Positions 53,284-63,161 of a DNA stretch of 64,000 nucleotides are shown piece by piece. Source of the DNA: Neobacillus piezotolerans (GTDB lineage Bacteria > Bacillota > Bacilli > Bacillales > Cytobacillaceae); assembly GCF_003362805.1 (NCBI RefSeq), contig NZ_QNQT01000002.1:186001-250000 (forward strand). Reading direction: 5' to 3'. Both the position numbers and the translations under genes were made by a program. Each line of letters starts with the position of its first letter. The first letter of the stretch is position 1. The notes under the pieces were generated by a model that saw nothing but the letters and a program-made list of their open reading frames with translations, searched no databases and was not told where the DNA came from.

Positions 53284-53712
53284 ATGGACCCGAAACCTGT
53301 TACTGTAACCATCAGCACCTCGATTGTCCAATCCGGGGTAAAAGATGAATACACGACCGGCGCGAACGGCTTTTTTTACAAAAAGGGAAGCGGCGTTTAT
53401 CTTCAATACGAGGAAATGTCGGAAGAGGGCAGCATCCGTACTATTTTAAAAATGGACAGCGGTGAAGCTTTGCTCCTAAGAAGCGGCGGTGTGAAAATGA
53501 GGATGCCATTCAAGCTTGGAGAAGAAACACGGGGCAGTTACCATACCCAATTTGGAACGCTTCCTGTCGCGGCTGTCACGGACAGGCTTGCCCAGGCAAT
53601 CAGGGAAAATGGGCGTGGAGGCATGTTCATGCTGAAATATGATTTGCAGGTCGCGGGCGCGCCCGCGGGTACATATAGCTTGGCGATAACGTTTGAGGAG
53701 GAAATGGAATGA
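53284..53712 (+). CDS. ywiB: YwiB family protein (DUF1934)
   Basis: This 142-residue lipocalin-like beta-barrel of the DUF1934 family contains [40 protein letters not shown] and [10 protein letters not shown]. There is no signal peptide. The ligand is unknown. The ATG follows AAGGGAGTGG. Its end overlaps argS by four bases, as in other bacilli, so the two are co-expressed. Confidence 0.9.
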   Translation: MDPKPVTVTISTSIVQSGVKDEYTTGANGFFYKKGSGVYLQYEEMSEEGSIRTILKMDSGEALLLRSGGVKMRMPFKLGEETRGSYHTQFGTLPVAAVTDRLAQAIRENGRGGMFMLKYDLQVAGAPAGTYSLAITFEEEME

Positions 53713-55379
53713 ATCTAGTTGAACAGGTCCAGCAAAATCTGAAACAGGAAATTAAATCGGCCGTCCTAAAAGCCGGCCTTGCTACGGAAGACCAGCTTCC
53801 AGAGGTGATTTTGGAAGTCCCGAAGGAAAAAGCGCACGGCGACTATTCGACGAACATGGCGATGCAGCTGGCGCGCGTGGCGAAAAAAGCGCCTCGGGCC
53901 ATTGCGGAAGCGATTGTCGAACATTTCGACCGCTCTAAGGCGTCAATTGTAAAAATAGAGCTCGCGGGTCCGGGGTTCATCAACTTTTACATGGATAACA
54001 GCTATTTGACAGGGCTGATCCCGGCCGTTTTGGACGCGGGCGGCAAGTACGGAGAAACGGATACCGGTAAAGGGCAGAGAATTCAGGTTGAATTCGTATC
54101 CGCCAACCCGACGGGAGACCTCCACCTTGGCCATGCCAGGGGCGCGGCTGTCGGCGATTCGCTCTCCAACATCCTTGCCAAAGCGGGCTATGATGTTTCG
54201 CGCGAATACTATATCAATGATGCCGGAAACCAGATCAACAATTTGGCCCTCTCCGTTGAAGCGCGGTATTTCCAGGCGCTCGGCCTTGAGAAGGAAATGC
54301 CGGAGGACGGCTACCACGGCGAGGACATCAAGGGGATTGGAAAGAAGCTTGCTGAAGAGTTTGGCGAGAGGTTTGTCCATGAGCCGGAAGAGGATCGGTT
54401 CAACTTTTTCCGCGAATATGGACTGAAGTATGAGATGGCCAAACTCAAGAAGGACCTTCAGGATTTCCGTGTTGAATTCGACGTTTGGTATTCCGAGACT
54501 TCGCTGTATCATAATGGGAAAATTGATGCCGCGCTCAAAACGCTCCGCGGCAACGGCCATATTTTTGAGGAGGAGGGAGCGACCTGGCTTCGCTCGACCC
54601 CGTTCGGCGACGATAAGGACCGCGTTTTGATCAAGCAGGATGGGTCGTACACATACCTGACTCCGGATATCGCCTATCATAAGGATAAGCTCGACCGCGG
54701 CTTCGAAAAACTGATCAATGTGTGGGGAGCGGACCACCACGGGTATATCCCGCGGATGAAGGCTGCAATCCAGGCGCTTGGATACGACAAGGACGTTCTT
54801 GAAGTGGAAATCATCCAGCTCGTTCATTTGTATAAAGATGGCGAGAAAATGAAAATGAGCAAGCGTACCGGCAAGGCGGTCACCATGCGCGATCTTGTCG
54901 AAGAAGTTGGCCTGGATGCGACGCGCTACTTCTTCGCGATGCGCAGCGCCGATACACATATGGACTTCGATCTTGATCTGGCTGTTTCCCAGTCAAACGA
55001 CAACCCGGTTTATTACGCCCAATACGCGCATGCCCGAATTTCGAGCATCCTGCTCCAGGCGGCTGAACAGGGTTTTGAAGTTGACAAGAATGTCGATTTG
55101 GGTCTTGTCGGATCGGAAAAAGAAATCGACCTGCTCAAAAAGCTCGGCGAATTCCCTCAGGCAGTCGGCGAAGCGGCCCTGAAGCGGACGCCGCACCGTA
55201 TCGCAAACTATATCTTTGATCTTGCTTCCACCTTCCATAGCTTTTACAATGCCGACAAGGTGGTCGACAAAGAGCATGCGGAACGTACAAAGGCGCGTCT
55301 TGCACTCGTTAAGGCTGTGCAGATTACCATGAAAAACGCCTTGTCGCTAATTGGCGTTTCGGCTCCTGAAAAAATGTAG
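53709..55379 (+). CDS. argS: Arginyl-tRNA synthetase
   Basis: This 556-residue class I aaRS has the HIGH-type signature [19 protein letters not shown] (about 127-145) and the KMSKS-type loop [13 protein letters not shown] (about 378-390). The N-terminal Add-1 domain and C-terminal DALR anticodon domain complete the expected length. It charges tRNA-Arg. The ATG overlaps the stop of ywiB. Confidence 0.96.
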   Translation: MNLVEQVQQNLKQEIKSAVLKAGLATEDQLPEVILEVPKEKAHGDYSTNMAMQLARVAKKAPRAIAEAIVEHFDRSKASIVKIELAGPGFINFYMDNSYLTGLIPAVLDAGGKYGETDTGKGQRIQVEFVSANPTGDLHLGHARGAAVGDSLSNILAKAGYDVSREYYINDAGNQINNLALSVEARYFQALGLEKEMPEDGYHGEDIKGIGKKLAEEFGERFVHEPEEDRFNFFREYGLKYEMAKLKKDLQDFRVEFDVWYSETSLYHNGKIDAALKTLRGNGHIFEEEGATWLRSTPFGDDKDRVLIKQDGSYTYLTPDIAYHKDKLDRGFEKLINVWGADHHGYIPRMKAAIQALGYDKDVLEVEIIQLVHLYKDGEKMKMSKRTGKAVTMRDLVEEVGLDATRYFFAMRSADTHMDFDLDLAVSQSNDNPVYYAQYAHARISSILLQAAEQGFEVDKNVDLGLVGSEKEIDLLKKLGEFPQAVGEAALKRTPHRIANYIFDLASTFHSFYNADKVVDKEHAERTKARLALVKAVQITMKNALSLIGVSAPEKM

Positions 55380-55391
55380 GTTCTATCCTTG

Positions 55392-55419
55392 GCCCTCCGG
55401 CTCACTCGGGGGGCTTTTT
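55392..55419 (+). terminator. Terminator of ywiB-argS
   Basis: GCCCTCC / GGGGGGC stem (with a U-G pair) followed by five T residues. Confidence 0.75.
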
Positions 55420-55541
55420 GCATGCCTTTCAGGAATGATGTTCCCCGCCAATTTAAATAGGTCCGCGGGGAAACAGTGGCATAAAAAATTCCTGGTCGGC
55501 AAATAGTAAATAGGAGAATCTGTGAGAGGAGTGGGGGCAGC

Positions 55542-55727
55542 ATGAACGTAGGCCGCGCAAAGGAAATCATGGAATCGGCGGATAATATAAAAGTGACGTA
55601 CGAAGGAAGCGGGGTCATCATCCAAAACGTTGACGAAAAACAAAGAACGGCCCGGATTTATTGGAGGGAAAGCCCCGAACAGGAACGCACCGTCCCTGTC
55701 TTGAATTTAATTGAAGAAGTGGACTAA
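55542..55727 (+). CDS. sspH: H-type small acid-soluble spore protein
   Basis: This 61-residue protein opens MNVGRAKEIMESADNIKVTY and continues GVIIQNVDEKQRTARIYW, the pattern of SspH-type SASPs. These are made in the forespore and are part of the spore core. The ATG follows GAGAGGAGTGGGGG. It stands alone with its own terminator. Confidence 0.9.
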   Translation: MNVGRAKEIMESADNIKVTYEGSGVIIQNVDEKQRTARIYWRESPEQERTVPVLNLIEEVD

Positions 55728-55756
55728 GCCGATTATTCAAGTACACAGGTATATCA

Positions 55757-55790
55757 AAAAAGAAGCTATCCAAATTGGAGGCTTCTTTTT
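55757..55790 (+). terminator. Terminator of sspH
   Basis: GAAGC / GCTTC stem flanked by A and T tracts (AAAAAAGAAGC / GCTTCTTTTT). Confidence 0.7.
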
Positions 55791-55827
55791 AAATGGCCAA
55801 AATTCAGCTTGACTGATTTAGAAAACC

Positions 55828-56784
55828 TTATTTCCACTCAATTGCGGCACCGCCTGTCCGTTTCACCCCGCGAATGGCGGCTATTTCCGGCACAAGCTTC
55901 AGGAGCGCCTGATCCTTTGTTTTAGCTTCAATCATAAAATCAACATCCTGGCCAAATTCCCGGAGCAGCTTCAATAATGGCATGATGAATTCAAGGTCGA
56001 CATGGTCGGCATGCGAGCGGAAGGCGTTCTCGGATTTTGGCGAAGAAACATGGATTTTCGGAACGTGCTCCATATGGGCCCATGTCGAAAAAACCTCCGG
56101 CAAAAGTCTATCAAGGGGCAGGTCGGACGGATTTGCCATATGGTGGTGGTAATCGAAGGCAAGCGGAATACGCTCTTTTTTGCACGCGGCCAATGTTTCT
56201 GCGGTTGTATACGTCTTGTCGTCATTTTCAAGCGTCATAGCCGCTTTGATTGGAGAAGGAAGCTTGCGCAAATTTTCATGAAAGCGGACGATTGCCGAAT
56301 CCTTGTCCCCGTAAGCCCCGCCAATATGGATGTTGAGCGTTCCCCAATCTTCAAGCCCCATGCATTCTAACATCCGGTAATGATACTCCATGTCCCGGAC
56401 GGCATTCTCCGTTACTTCTGCTCGCGGCGAAGTAAAAAGAGTATATTGGTTCGGATGGAAGCTGACCCTGATGTGGTACTTTTTAACAAGCTCGCCGATT
56501 TCAAGCCAATCCTTCCGAAAAGGAGCCGCATAGTCCCATTTGGCCTCTGGATGGGTCGCGAGGGGTACGATCGAACTGGAAAAGCGGTACACATCAATGC
56601 CATGGGAAATATTATAGTAAAGGATCCTGCGCGTATTCCATAGGTTTTCCGCAGTAATCGCGTGCAATTTTTGCCGCCGCTCATCTTTGCCAAGAACCTT
56701 GTAGCGGGCGAAGGTCATCGTCCGGGAAGGAGAAGCTTCCCAGAGTGAAAGAGCCGTCGATACATAGCCGAACCGTATTTTCAA
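55828..56784 (-). CDS. uvsE: UV DNA damage endonuclease UvsE
   Basis: UvsE (UVDE) incises 5' to cyclobutane dimers and 6-4 photoproducts and supports spore and cell UV resistance. This 318-residue TIM-barrel enzyme shows [82 protein letters not shown] and [20 protein letters not shown] with metal His/Glu residues. The start is TTG 56784, eight bases after AGGGGGA, matching the family start; the longer frame has no ribosome site. Confidence 0.93.
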   Translation of the reverse strand: MKIRFGYVSTALSLWEASPSRTMTFARYKVLGKDERRQKLHAITAENLWNTRRILYYNISHGIDVYRFSSSIVPLATHPEAKWDYAAPFRKDWLEIGELVKKYHIRVSFHPNQYTLFTSPRAEVTENAVRDMEYHYRMLECMGLEDWGTLNIHIGGAYGDKDSAIVRFHENLRKLPSPIKAAMTLENDDKTYTTAETLAACKKERIPLAFDYHHHMANPSDLPLDRLLPEVFSTWAHMEHVPKIHVSSPKSENAFRSHADHVDLEFIMPLLKLLREFGQDVDFMIEAKTKDQALLKLVPEIAAIRGVKRTGGAAIEWK

Positions 56785-56841
56785 AAAACCATCCCCCTGC
56801 ATTGTAGTGCTGCGCAATCTTTCAGCCGCATAGTATAACGT

Positions 56842-58038
56842 TTATAAGAAGAGTGAAAGCGCCCTGGCAATCAGCTCTTTAACAGACCGACGGAAATCTG
56901 GCTTTTCTAGAACCGAAAGCTTCAGCTCCCTTGAAGAATTGATATCATTTTTAAGTATGGAGGCGGCTTCGCTTATTTGCTGCTCCCCAAACATATAGCA
57001 ATTGATCTCGCTGTTTAGAAACAGGCTCCTTTTATCAAAATTGGCTGAGCCAATGTCACAGACTGCATCATCGATCAGCAGTGTCTTTGCGTGGTAAAAG
57101 CCGTTCATGTATTGGTATACTCGCGCGCCTTCCTTTATAAGGCGGCGAAGGTATCTGTAGGAGCCTTCCTGTACAAAAGGATGGTCCGCGATTGCCGGGA
57201 CGATGATTGTAAGCGAAACCCCGCGCCCAAGGCAGGCCAGAAGTTCAGCGAACAGTTTTTTGCTTGGGATGAAATAGGGGCTGCCGATAATGATTCGTTC
57301 ATTTGCTGTTTTAAAAAGCCCCAGGGACATCTCCTCAAGAAGAAAGCCCGAGGTCGGAACAATTTGATGCTCTGCCCCGCTGTCCCTTTTTTCACAAAAG
57401 TAAAGGGGGTGTTTTCTTAAATCCTCTCCGGCTGATTCCTTCCAATCAATAAGAAAAACTTCCTGAAGGTCCTGGACGGAACCGCCGGTAAGTTTCAGGT
57501 GGTAATCACGCCAGGGTGAAAGCTTCGGGTGGCCGCCGATATATTCATTTCCGACATTATACCCCCCAAGATAGCCGATTTTCCCATCAATAATCGTTAT
57601 TTTCCGGTGGTTCCTGGCCTGCAGCGTGTAGAAAAGGAAGGGAAGCTTTGGTTTGTGTGAAAAAGCGAAATGGATCCCATCTTTTTTAAGGGTGGACACT
57701 GTTTCTTTTTTTATGGCCATGCCGCCAATCCGATCAACGAGCAGCCGAACTTCAACGCCAGAGCGCGCCTTTTCCCGGAGTAAATCGAAAAATTCTTGGC
57801 TAAGTGCATCTTCTTTAACAATATAGAATAAAACATGAATATAGCGCTCCGCCTGTCTTAGCTCCTCAAAGTAATCCTTGAATAATTCGCCGCCGCTTGT
57901 AAAAATGCGGATCGTTCCCTCGCGCCTGGGCATGGGGGAAAAACCGTTTTCCATAATCCGCTTTCTCCTTCCAAGTTGGAGGTCGGCGTGGAGCCAGGCC
58001 AGGAACAGCGCCAAACATGCGATAAGGAAAAATACCAT
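56842..58038 (-). CDS. clsB: Cardiolipin synthase, phospholipase D family (ClsB/YwjE)
   Basis: This 398-residue membrane enzyme has one N-terminal helix (1-18) and two HKD motifs: HRKITIIDGKIGYLGGYN (about 142-159) and HAKTLLIDDAVCDIGSANFD (about 315-334). It is likely to join phosphatidylglycerol molecules to make cardiolipin, or to act as a related PLD enzyme. Position beside uvsE and fadF matches ywjE. ATG 58038 is used with AGGCAGAC upstream, a weak ribosome site. Confidence 0.88.
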   Translation of the reverse strand: MVFFLIACLALFLAWLHADLQLGRRKRIMENGFSPMPRREGTIRIFTSGGELFKDYFEELRQAERYIHVLFYIVKEDALSQEFFDLLREKARSGVEVRLLVDRIGGMAIKKETVSTLKKDGIHFAFSHKPKLPFLFYTLQARNHRKITIIDGKIGYLGGYNVGNEYIGGHPKLSPWRDYHLKLTGGSVQDLQEVFLIDWKESAGEDLRKHPLYFCEKRDSGAEHQIVPTSGFLLEEMSLGLFKTANERIIIGSPYFIPSKKLFAELLACLGRGVSLTIIVPAIADHPFVQEGSYRYLRRLIKEGARVYQYMNGFYHAKTLLIDDAVCDIGSANFDKRSLFLNSEINCYMFGEQQISEAASILKNDINSSRELKLSVLEKPDFRRSVKELIARALSLFL

Positions 58039-58230
58039 AAAGTCTGCCTCCGTTCCTGTTTTCGGATGGGGTAATGCAGGAAAAGCCCGTTTCCTTTATA
58101 GCGGGAGGGTGTTTCTGCGTCATAGTATATTCAGGGAAGCTGTCTTTAGCTCGTCACAAAACTGCAGGGGAGTAACTCAGGCAGCTGCTTCCCTCCAGTC
58201 CTGTCGAGCGCTAAACGCGTACGCTTTTCT

Positions 58231-58378
58231 TTGTCCAGCTACAGCGCCCAGCGCCTAGTGTACTTCGGTCCCCTCGCTACGATAAGTCAACATCGATTCG
58301 CTTTGGCTCATCGTGTTTCCTTTATCTCCATCGGGGCCCTCCAGTCCATACGGCGCAAAACGGGCGCTTGCGCTTTTC
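58231..58378. repeat. Dispersed intergenic repeat, copy B (inverted)
   Basis: Its reverse complement is nearly identical to copy A: AAAAGCGCAAGCGCCCGTTT, then a shared body (GTATGGACTGGAGGGCCCCG, GATAAAGGAAACACGAT, GAATCGATGTTGACTTATCG), ending GGCGCTGTAGCTGGACA. A partial unit AAAAGCGTACGCGTTTAGCG adjoins at 58202-58228, as in copy A. It lies between clsB and fadF. Confidence 0.8.
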
Positions 58379-58440
58379 TTATTCCCATAGCTTTTACCGA
58401 AAGCAGGGGTTGTATGAGTTGTAAGCGCATGACAAAATTG

Positions 58441-58468
58441 TTGACTGAATGCTCATTCATCTTATAAT
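58441..58468 (+). promoter_or_regulatory. fadF promoter with FadR-like operator
   Basis: TTGACT, a 16-bp spacer and TATAAT form a good sigma-A promoter. TGAATGCTCATTCA at 58446-58459, inside the spacer, is a palindrome matching the FadR (TetR-type) half-site TGAATGA...TCATTCA. Repression relieved by long-chain acyl-CoA would follow by analogy with B. subtilis. Confidence 0.7.
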
Positions 58469-58560
58469 GAAAGTATACATAGTTCAGAAAATTATTTAGG
58501 TTTGAAATTTTCTTCTAACGGGCTAAAGGGGTATAACATGAAAGGAAAGGGGAGTTTCAA

Positions 58561-60672
58561 GTGGATGGACTGTTGTGGATTAATTTTATCGCGTTCCTAA
58601 TTGTAACCGCTTACGCAGTAAGTTTGTTCGTCTATGTTGTCAAAACAAGGATTGCCTACATCAAGCTTGGCAAAAAGGCCGAATTTGATGAAGCCGCCAA
58701 GGAGCGCTGGCAGAAAATCTGGTCCAATGTGTTTGGGCAAAAGAAGCTGTTAAAAGACAAAAAAAGCGGAATCATCCATGTTATGTTTTTTTACGGGTTC
58801 ATTCTCGTCCAATTCGGGGCGATCGACTTCATTTTGAAGGGAATCAAGCCGGGCATGCATTTGCCGCTTGGCTCGCTGTACAGAGGGTTTACTTTCTTCC
58901 AGGAACTTGTGACGCTTATGATCCTTGTCGCGGTCGTCTGGGCATTTTACCGCCGCTATGTTGAAAAACTTGTCCGCCTTAAGCGGAATTTCAAAGCGGG
59001 CCTGGTCCTTATTTTTATCGGGGGGCTCATGCTTTCCGTCCTGTTCGGAAATGCAATGGGAATGATTTGGCATGGTGCGGATGGTTCATGGTCCGAACCG
59101 GTAGCCTCCGTAATCGCGGCGGGCTTTGGCTGGATGGGCAAAACGGCTGTCATTTCGGCCTTTTACATTGCCTGGTGGGTTCATTTGCTCCTGCTGCTTG
59201 CCTTCCTTGTGTATGTACCGCAGTCGAAGCACGCTCATTTGATCGCCGGCCCGGTCAATACGTATTTCAGCCGTACGGGACCTGTCGGAAAGCTGAAGAA
59301 AATTGATTTTGAAGATGAGTCGCAGGAAAGCTTCGGTGTTGGGAAAATCGAGGATTTCAATCAACTGCAGATGATCGATTTTTACGCATGCGTCGAATGC
59401 GGCCGCTGCACGAATATGTGCCCGGCAACAGGCACAGGGAAGATGCTTTCGCCGATGGATATCATCCTGAAGCTCCGCGACCACCTCACCAACTACGGCG
59501 CGGCGGTTACGCAAAAGCAGCCGTGGGTTCCCGCCTTTGCTTTCGCCAATACACAGGGCAACCAGCTGGCGCTTTCCGGAAAAGGTGCCGCCGCAGGAGA
59601 AGCGGCTGCCGCTTCCGCTTATAACCCAAGCCTTATTGGCGAAGTCATCACCGAGGAAGAGCTTTGGGCGTGCACGACATGCCGTAACTGCGAGGACCAG
59701 TGCCCAGTCATGAACGAGCATGTTGATAAAATCATCGATTTGCGCCGCTACCTCGTTTTGACGGAAGGGAAAATGAATCCGGATGCGCAGCGGGCAATGA
59801 CCAATATCGAACGCCAGGGGAACCCTTGGGGCCTGAACCGCAAAGAGCGGGAAGACTGGCGTGAAGCCCGCGAAGATGTCCATGTACCGACCGTAAAAGA
59901 AATGAAAAAATCAGATGAAGAATTCGAGTACCTTTTCTGGGTCGGCTCGATGGGTTCGTATGATAACCGGAGCCAGAAAATCGCCCTTTCCTTTGCGAGG
60001 CTCCTGAATGAAGCTGGCGTCAAATTCGCCATCCTTGGCAATAAAGAGAAGAACTCCGGGGACACGCCACGGCGCCTAGGAAACGAATTCCTGTTCCAGG
60101 AGCTTGCCGTGAAGAACATCGAGGAATTTGAGAAGAACGAAGTGAAAAAAATCGTCACAATCGACCCGCACGCCTACAATATTTTTAAAAACGAGTATCC
60201 TGATTTCGGGCTCGAGGCCGAAGTCTATCATCATACAGAGCTATTGTTCGACCTTGTCCGCGAGGGAAGGATCGTGCCAAGGTATAAAGTGAACGAAACA
60301 ATTACATTCCACGACTCCTGCTACCTGGGCCGCTACAACGAGGTTTACGACGCGCCGCGGGAAGTCCTGAAAGCGATACCCGGCGTCAAGCTTGTTGAAA
60401 TGGACCGCAGCCGTGAAAATGGGATGTGCTGCGGAGCAGGAGGCGGCCTGATGTGGATGGAAGAAGAAACGGGGCACAGGATTAACGTTGCCCGGACCGA
60501 GCAGGCGCTAGCCCTCAATCCTTCGGTCATATCCTCGGGCTGCCCGTATTGCCTGACCATGCTGTCCGACGGGACAAAAGCGAAAGAAGTGGAAGAAAGC
60601 GTCGGCACCTACGATGTCGCGGAATTGCTGGAACGTTCCGTCATCGGTCCAACGGCCACGCTTGTTTCGTAA
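58561..60672 (+). CDS. fadF: FadF: Fe-S and membrane electron-transfer protein of fatty acid oxidation
   Basis: This 703-residue protein combines a NarI-like membrane region (about residues 1-230, six helices), two 4Fe-4S motifs (CVECGRCTNMCPATGTGKML and CTTCRNCEDQCPVMNEHVD), and CCG-type heterodisulfide reductase modules (HDSCYLGRYNEVYDAPREVL, ENGMCCGAGGGLMWMEEET). It is thought to carry electrons from acyl-CoA dehydrogenase and ETF to the quinone pool. Start GTG 58561 follows AAAGGGGAG; ATG 58564 is an alternative. It precedes mmgABC-type genes. Confidence 0.9.
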   Translation: MDGLLWINFIAFLIVTAYAVSLFVYVVKTRIAYIKLGKKAEFDEAAKERWQKIWSNVFGQKKLLKDKKSGIIHVMFFYGFILVQFGAIDFILKGIKPGMHLPLGSLYRGFTFFQELVTLMILVAVVWAFYRRYVEKLVRLKRNFKAGLVLIFIGGLMLSVLFGNAMGMIWHGADGSWSEPVASVIAAGFGWMGKTAVISAFYIAWWVHLLLLLAFLVYVPQSKHAHLIAGPVNTYFSRTGPVGKLKKIDFEDESQESFGVGKIEDFNQLQMIDFYACVECGRCTNMCPATGTGKMLSPMDIILKLRDHLTNYGAAVTQKQPWVPAFAFANTQGNQLALSGKGAAAGEAAAASAYNPSLIGEVITEEELWACTTCRNCEDQCPVMNEHVDKIIDLRRYLVLTEGKMNPDAQRAMTNIERQGNPWGLNRKEREDWREAREDVHVPTVKEMKKSDEEFEYLFWVGSMGSYDNRSQKIALSFARLLNEAGVKFAILGNKEKNSGDTPRRLGNEFLFQELAVKNIEEFEKNEVKKIVTIDPHAYNIFKNEYPDFGLEAEVYHHTELLFDLVREGRIVPRYKVNETITFHDSCYLGRYNEVYDAPREVLKAIPGVKLVEMDRSRENGMCCGAGGGLMWMEEETGHRINVARTEQALALNPSVISSGCPYCLTMLSDGTKAKEVEESVGTYDVAELLERSVIGPTATLVS

Positions 60673-60783
60673 AATCTTTTTTTAAAAAAGCAGGACTGAT
60701 TGGCGCAAATCCCTTAAAAATTATGAGCTTTGTGTCTAAAATTTCAGTTCCTGCTTTTTTTGCTGTAAAATTATTGTTAAAGA

Positions 60784-60797
60784 GTAAAGCGCTTACA
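60784..60797 (+). promoter_or_regulatory. cre-like site before the thiolase gene
   Basis: GTAAAGCGCTTACA resembles the CcpA cre consensus in 12 of 14 positions. A TTGACA follows at 60803-60808 without a clear -10. Catabolite repression of beta-oxidation is the likely meaning. Confidence 0.5.
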
Positions 60798-60929
60798 AAT
60801 TTTTGACAACAGAATGAGCGAGCGTTCGGTCGCCGCGTTTCCACTTGGCAAAACGCGGGGAATATCTTATCGGACATCGGCAAGGGCTTATGGGATTGTT
60901 TGCTAAAAAACTGCAAAGGAGTAGATACA

Positions 60930-62117
60930 ATGGCCAGAACAGTTATTTTAAGCGGAGTACGGACGCCATTTGGAAAATTTGGAGGGGCGCTCAGCAGCCT
61001 TGCCGCATCGGAACTCGGCGGGATTGCGGTAAAGGAAGCCCTGGCGCGGGCAGGTGTCAATCCTGAAGATGTCGGCGAAGTTATCCTTGGTTCCGTCCTG
61101 CAGGGGGGGCAGGGACAGCTTCCATCAAGGCAGGCTGCCCGCCATGCCGGCATACCATGGGAAGTTCGGACGGAAACGATCAACAAGGTTTGCGCATCAG
61201 GGATGAGGAGCGTCACAATCGCCGACCAGATCATCCGCGCAGGTGACGAGGAAGTTATTGTCGCTGGCGGGATGGAGTCGATGAGCAACGCCCCATATAT
61301 TGTGCCAAAAGCACGCTGGGGTTTTCGGATGGGTGACGCTCCAATGCAGGATCTCCTGCTTGTGGATGGACTTAGCTGCGGGTTTACGGGAGTCCATATG
61401 GGAACATACGGGAATTCCACAGCATCCGAAATGGGCATTACCCGGGATGAGCAGGACCTTTGGGCAATGAGGAGCCATCATCTTGCCAATGAGGCGATTG
61501 AAAAAGGCATCCTTGCCGAGGAGATTGTGCCGGTATCGGTACCCCAGCGAAAAGGCGAACCCCTTTTGGTTGAGCACGATGAATCGCCAAGGAAAGACAC
61601 AACGATCGAAAAGCTAGGGTCGCTTAAACCCGCATTTGATAAGGACGGAACAATCACAGCCGGGAACGCGCCCGGCATTAACGATGGGGCCGCCGCGCTC
61701 GTGCTGATGAACGAAGAACGAGCGAACCGCGAAGGGCGGAGCATTGGCGCTGTCATCCTTGGTCACACATCGGTTGGCGTAGAAGCGAAGGACTTTCCGC
61801 AAACGCCCGGCCTCGTCATTAATGCCCTTTTGGAAAAAACAGGCCGCTCACTCGAGGAGATCGACTTGTTTGAAATCAACGAAGCTTTCTCGGCTGTCGC
61901 GCTCGCAAGCAATAAAATAGCAGGGCTTGACCCTGAAAAAGTCAATGTCAATGGGGGCGCTGTCGCTCTCGGGCATCCAATCGGGGCAAGCGGCGCCAGG
62001 ATCATCGTGACTCTGATGCACGAATTGAACCGCCGCGGCGGTGGAATCGGGATTGCGGCAATTTGCAGCGGAGGCGGACAGGGCGACGCCATCATGATCG
62101 AAGTACCGAAACAATAG
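60930..62117 (+). CDS. mmgA: Acetyl-CoA acetyltransferase (thiolase), MmgA-like
   Basis: This 395-residue thiolase cleaves 3-ketoacyl-CoA or condenses acetyl-CoA. Active-site C88 lies in INKVCASGMRS, His in LGHPIGASGAR, and the C-terminal Cys in AICSGGGQGDA. The length is typical. ATG 60930 follows AAAGGAG; the longer frame beginning at 60900 lacks a ribosome site. It is the first of the mmgABC-type cluster. Confidence 0.93.
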   Translation: MARTVILSGVRTPFGKFGGALSSLAASELGGIAVKEALARAGVNPEDVGEVILGSVLQGGQGQLPSRQAARHAGIPWEVRTETINKVCASGMRSVTIADQIIRAGDEEVIVAGGMESMSNAPYIVPKARWGFRMGDAPMQDLLLVDGLSCGFTGVHMGTYGNSTASEMGITRDEQDLWAMRSHHLANEAIEKGILAEEIVPVSVPQRKGEPLLVEHDESPRKDTTIEKLGSLKPAFDKDGTITAGNAPGINDGAAALVLMNEERANREGRSIGAVILGHTSVGVEAKDFPQTPGLVINALLEKTGRSLEEIDLFEINEAFSAVALASNKIAGLDPEKVNVNGGAVALGHPIGASGARIIVTLMHELNRRGGGIGIAAICSGGGQGDAIMIEVPKQ

Positions 62118-62173
62118 AATACGAGATTCAGAGGCGGGCGGCGCTGCTCCCCGCCTTATTTGGAGGGGAAAAT

Positions 62174-63025
62174 ATGGCGATTAAAAACGTTATGGTTATC
62201 GGCGCGGGGCAGATGGGCTCCGGCATTGCGCAGGTATGCGCCCAATCAGGCTATACGGTCTTTTTGAATGATTTAAGTGCCGATCAAATAGAACGAGGCT
62301 TGAAAGGCATAAAAAAGAATCTTGGCCGGGCCGTGGAAAAGGGAAAACTCGAGGCGGATGCAATGGAAGAAACCTTGTCCCGCATCTCGGCTTCGACATC
62401 GCTAGAGGATGCCGCTGAGGTAGACCTTGTCATCGAGGCAGCTGTTGAGAACATTGCCGTGAAGGCTGATATTTTCCGTAAGCTTGATAAAATCGCGCCT
62501 GCGCATGCAATTCTTGCGACAAATACCTCTTCACTTCCAATCACGGAAATCGCAGCGGAGACAGACAGGCCGGAAAAAGTGATCGGCATGCATTTTATGA
62601 ATCCGGTTCCGGTCATGAAGCTGGTCGAAATCATTCGCGGGCTAGCGACTGCGGACGAAGTTTACAAAGAAATCGAGGAAATGACAAGGGTGCTAAATAA
62701 AGTGCCGGTTGAAGTGAATGACTTCCCGGGCTTTGTCTCAAACCGGATTCTCATGCCTATGATCAATGAGGCCATTTATACGCTATATGAAGGCGTGGCG
62801 TCAAAGGAAGCGATCGATGATGTCATGAAGCTCGGGATGAACCATCCAATGGGTCCGTTGACACTCGCGGATTTTATTGGCCTGGATACTTGCCTGTATA
62901 TAATGGAAACGCTTTATGAGGGGTTTGGAGACAGTAAATATCGTCCATGCCCGCTATTGCGGAAATATGTGAAAGCCGGATGGCTTGGGAAAAAGTCCGG
63001 CCGCGGCTTCTATGAGTACCAGTAG
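62174..63025 (+). CDS. mmgB: 3-hydroxybutyryl-CoA dehydrogenase, MmgB-like
   Basis: This 283-residue NAD-dependent dehydrogenase oxidises 3-hydroxyacyl-CoA. The Rossmann motif is VIGAGQMGSGIAQVCAQSG. HFMNPVPVMKLVEII and the catalytic GFVSNRILMPMINEAIYTL are present. ATG 62174 follows TGGAGGGG; upstream residues of the longer frame are overlap with the previous gene. Confidence 0.94.
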   Translation: MAIKNVMVIGAGQMGSGIAQVCAQSGYTVFLNDLSADQIERGLKGIKKNLGRAVEKGKLEADAMEETLSRISASTSLEDAAEVDLVIEAAVENIAVKADIFRKLDKIAPAHAILATNTSSLPITEIAAETDRPEKVIGMHFMNPVPVMKLVEIIRGLATADEVYKEIEEMTRVLNKVPVEVNDFPGFVSNRILMPMINEAIYTLYEGVASKEAIDDVMKLGMNHPMGPLTLADFIGLDTCLYIMETLYEGFGDSKYRPCPLLRKYVKAGWLGKKSGRGFYEYQ

Positions 63026-63161
63026 TCGTTTAGGCTAACTTTCCAATATTATTTGCAAGCCGGGAGAACAGGGGAATTCAAGGATTGGAGAATTTGGCGC
63101 GGGATTTTACGGCAACGGAGGCGGCCTCCGCAGGAGAACCGGCTCGGGAGGGGGATGGACA

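Noticed and set aside
53943-54959. A 338-residue antisense ORF inside argS
   Set aside because: It is the mirror frame of a strongly supported gene and contains no domain.
58231-58467. Short ORF across the repeat before fadF
   Set aside because: It is translated repeat sequence without homology or a ribosome site.
59086-59883. Antisense ORF inside fadF
   Set aside because: It is a shadow of conserved Fe-S coding sequence with no ribosome site.
60641-61438. Antisense ORF across the fadF-mmgA gap and mmgA
   Set aside because: It opposes a clear thiolase coding frame and starts within it.
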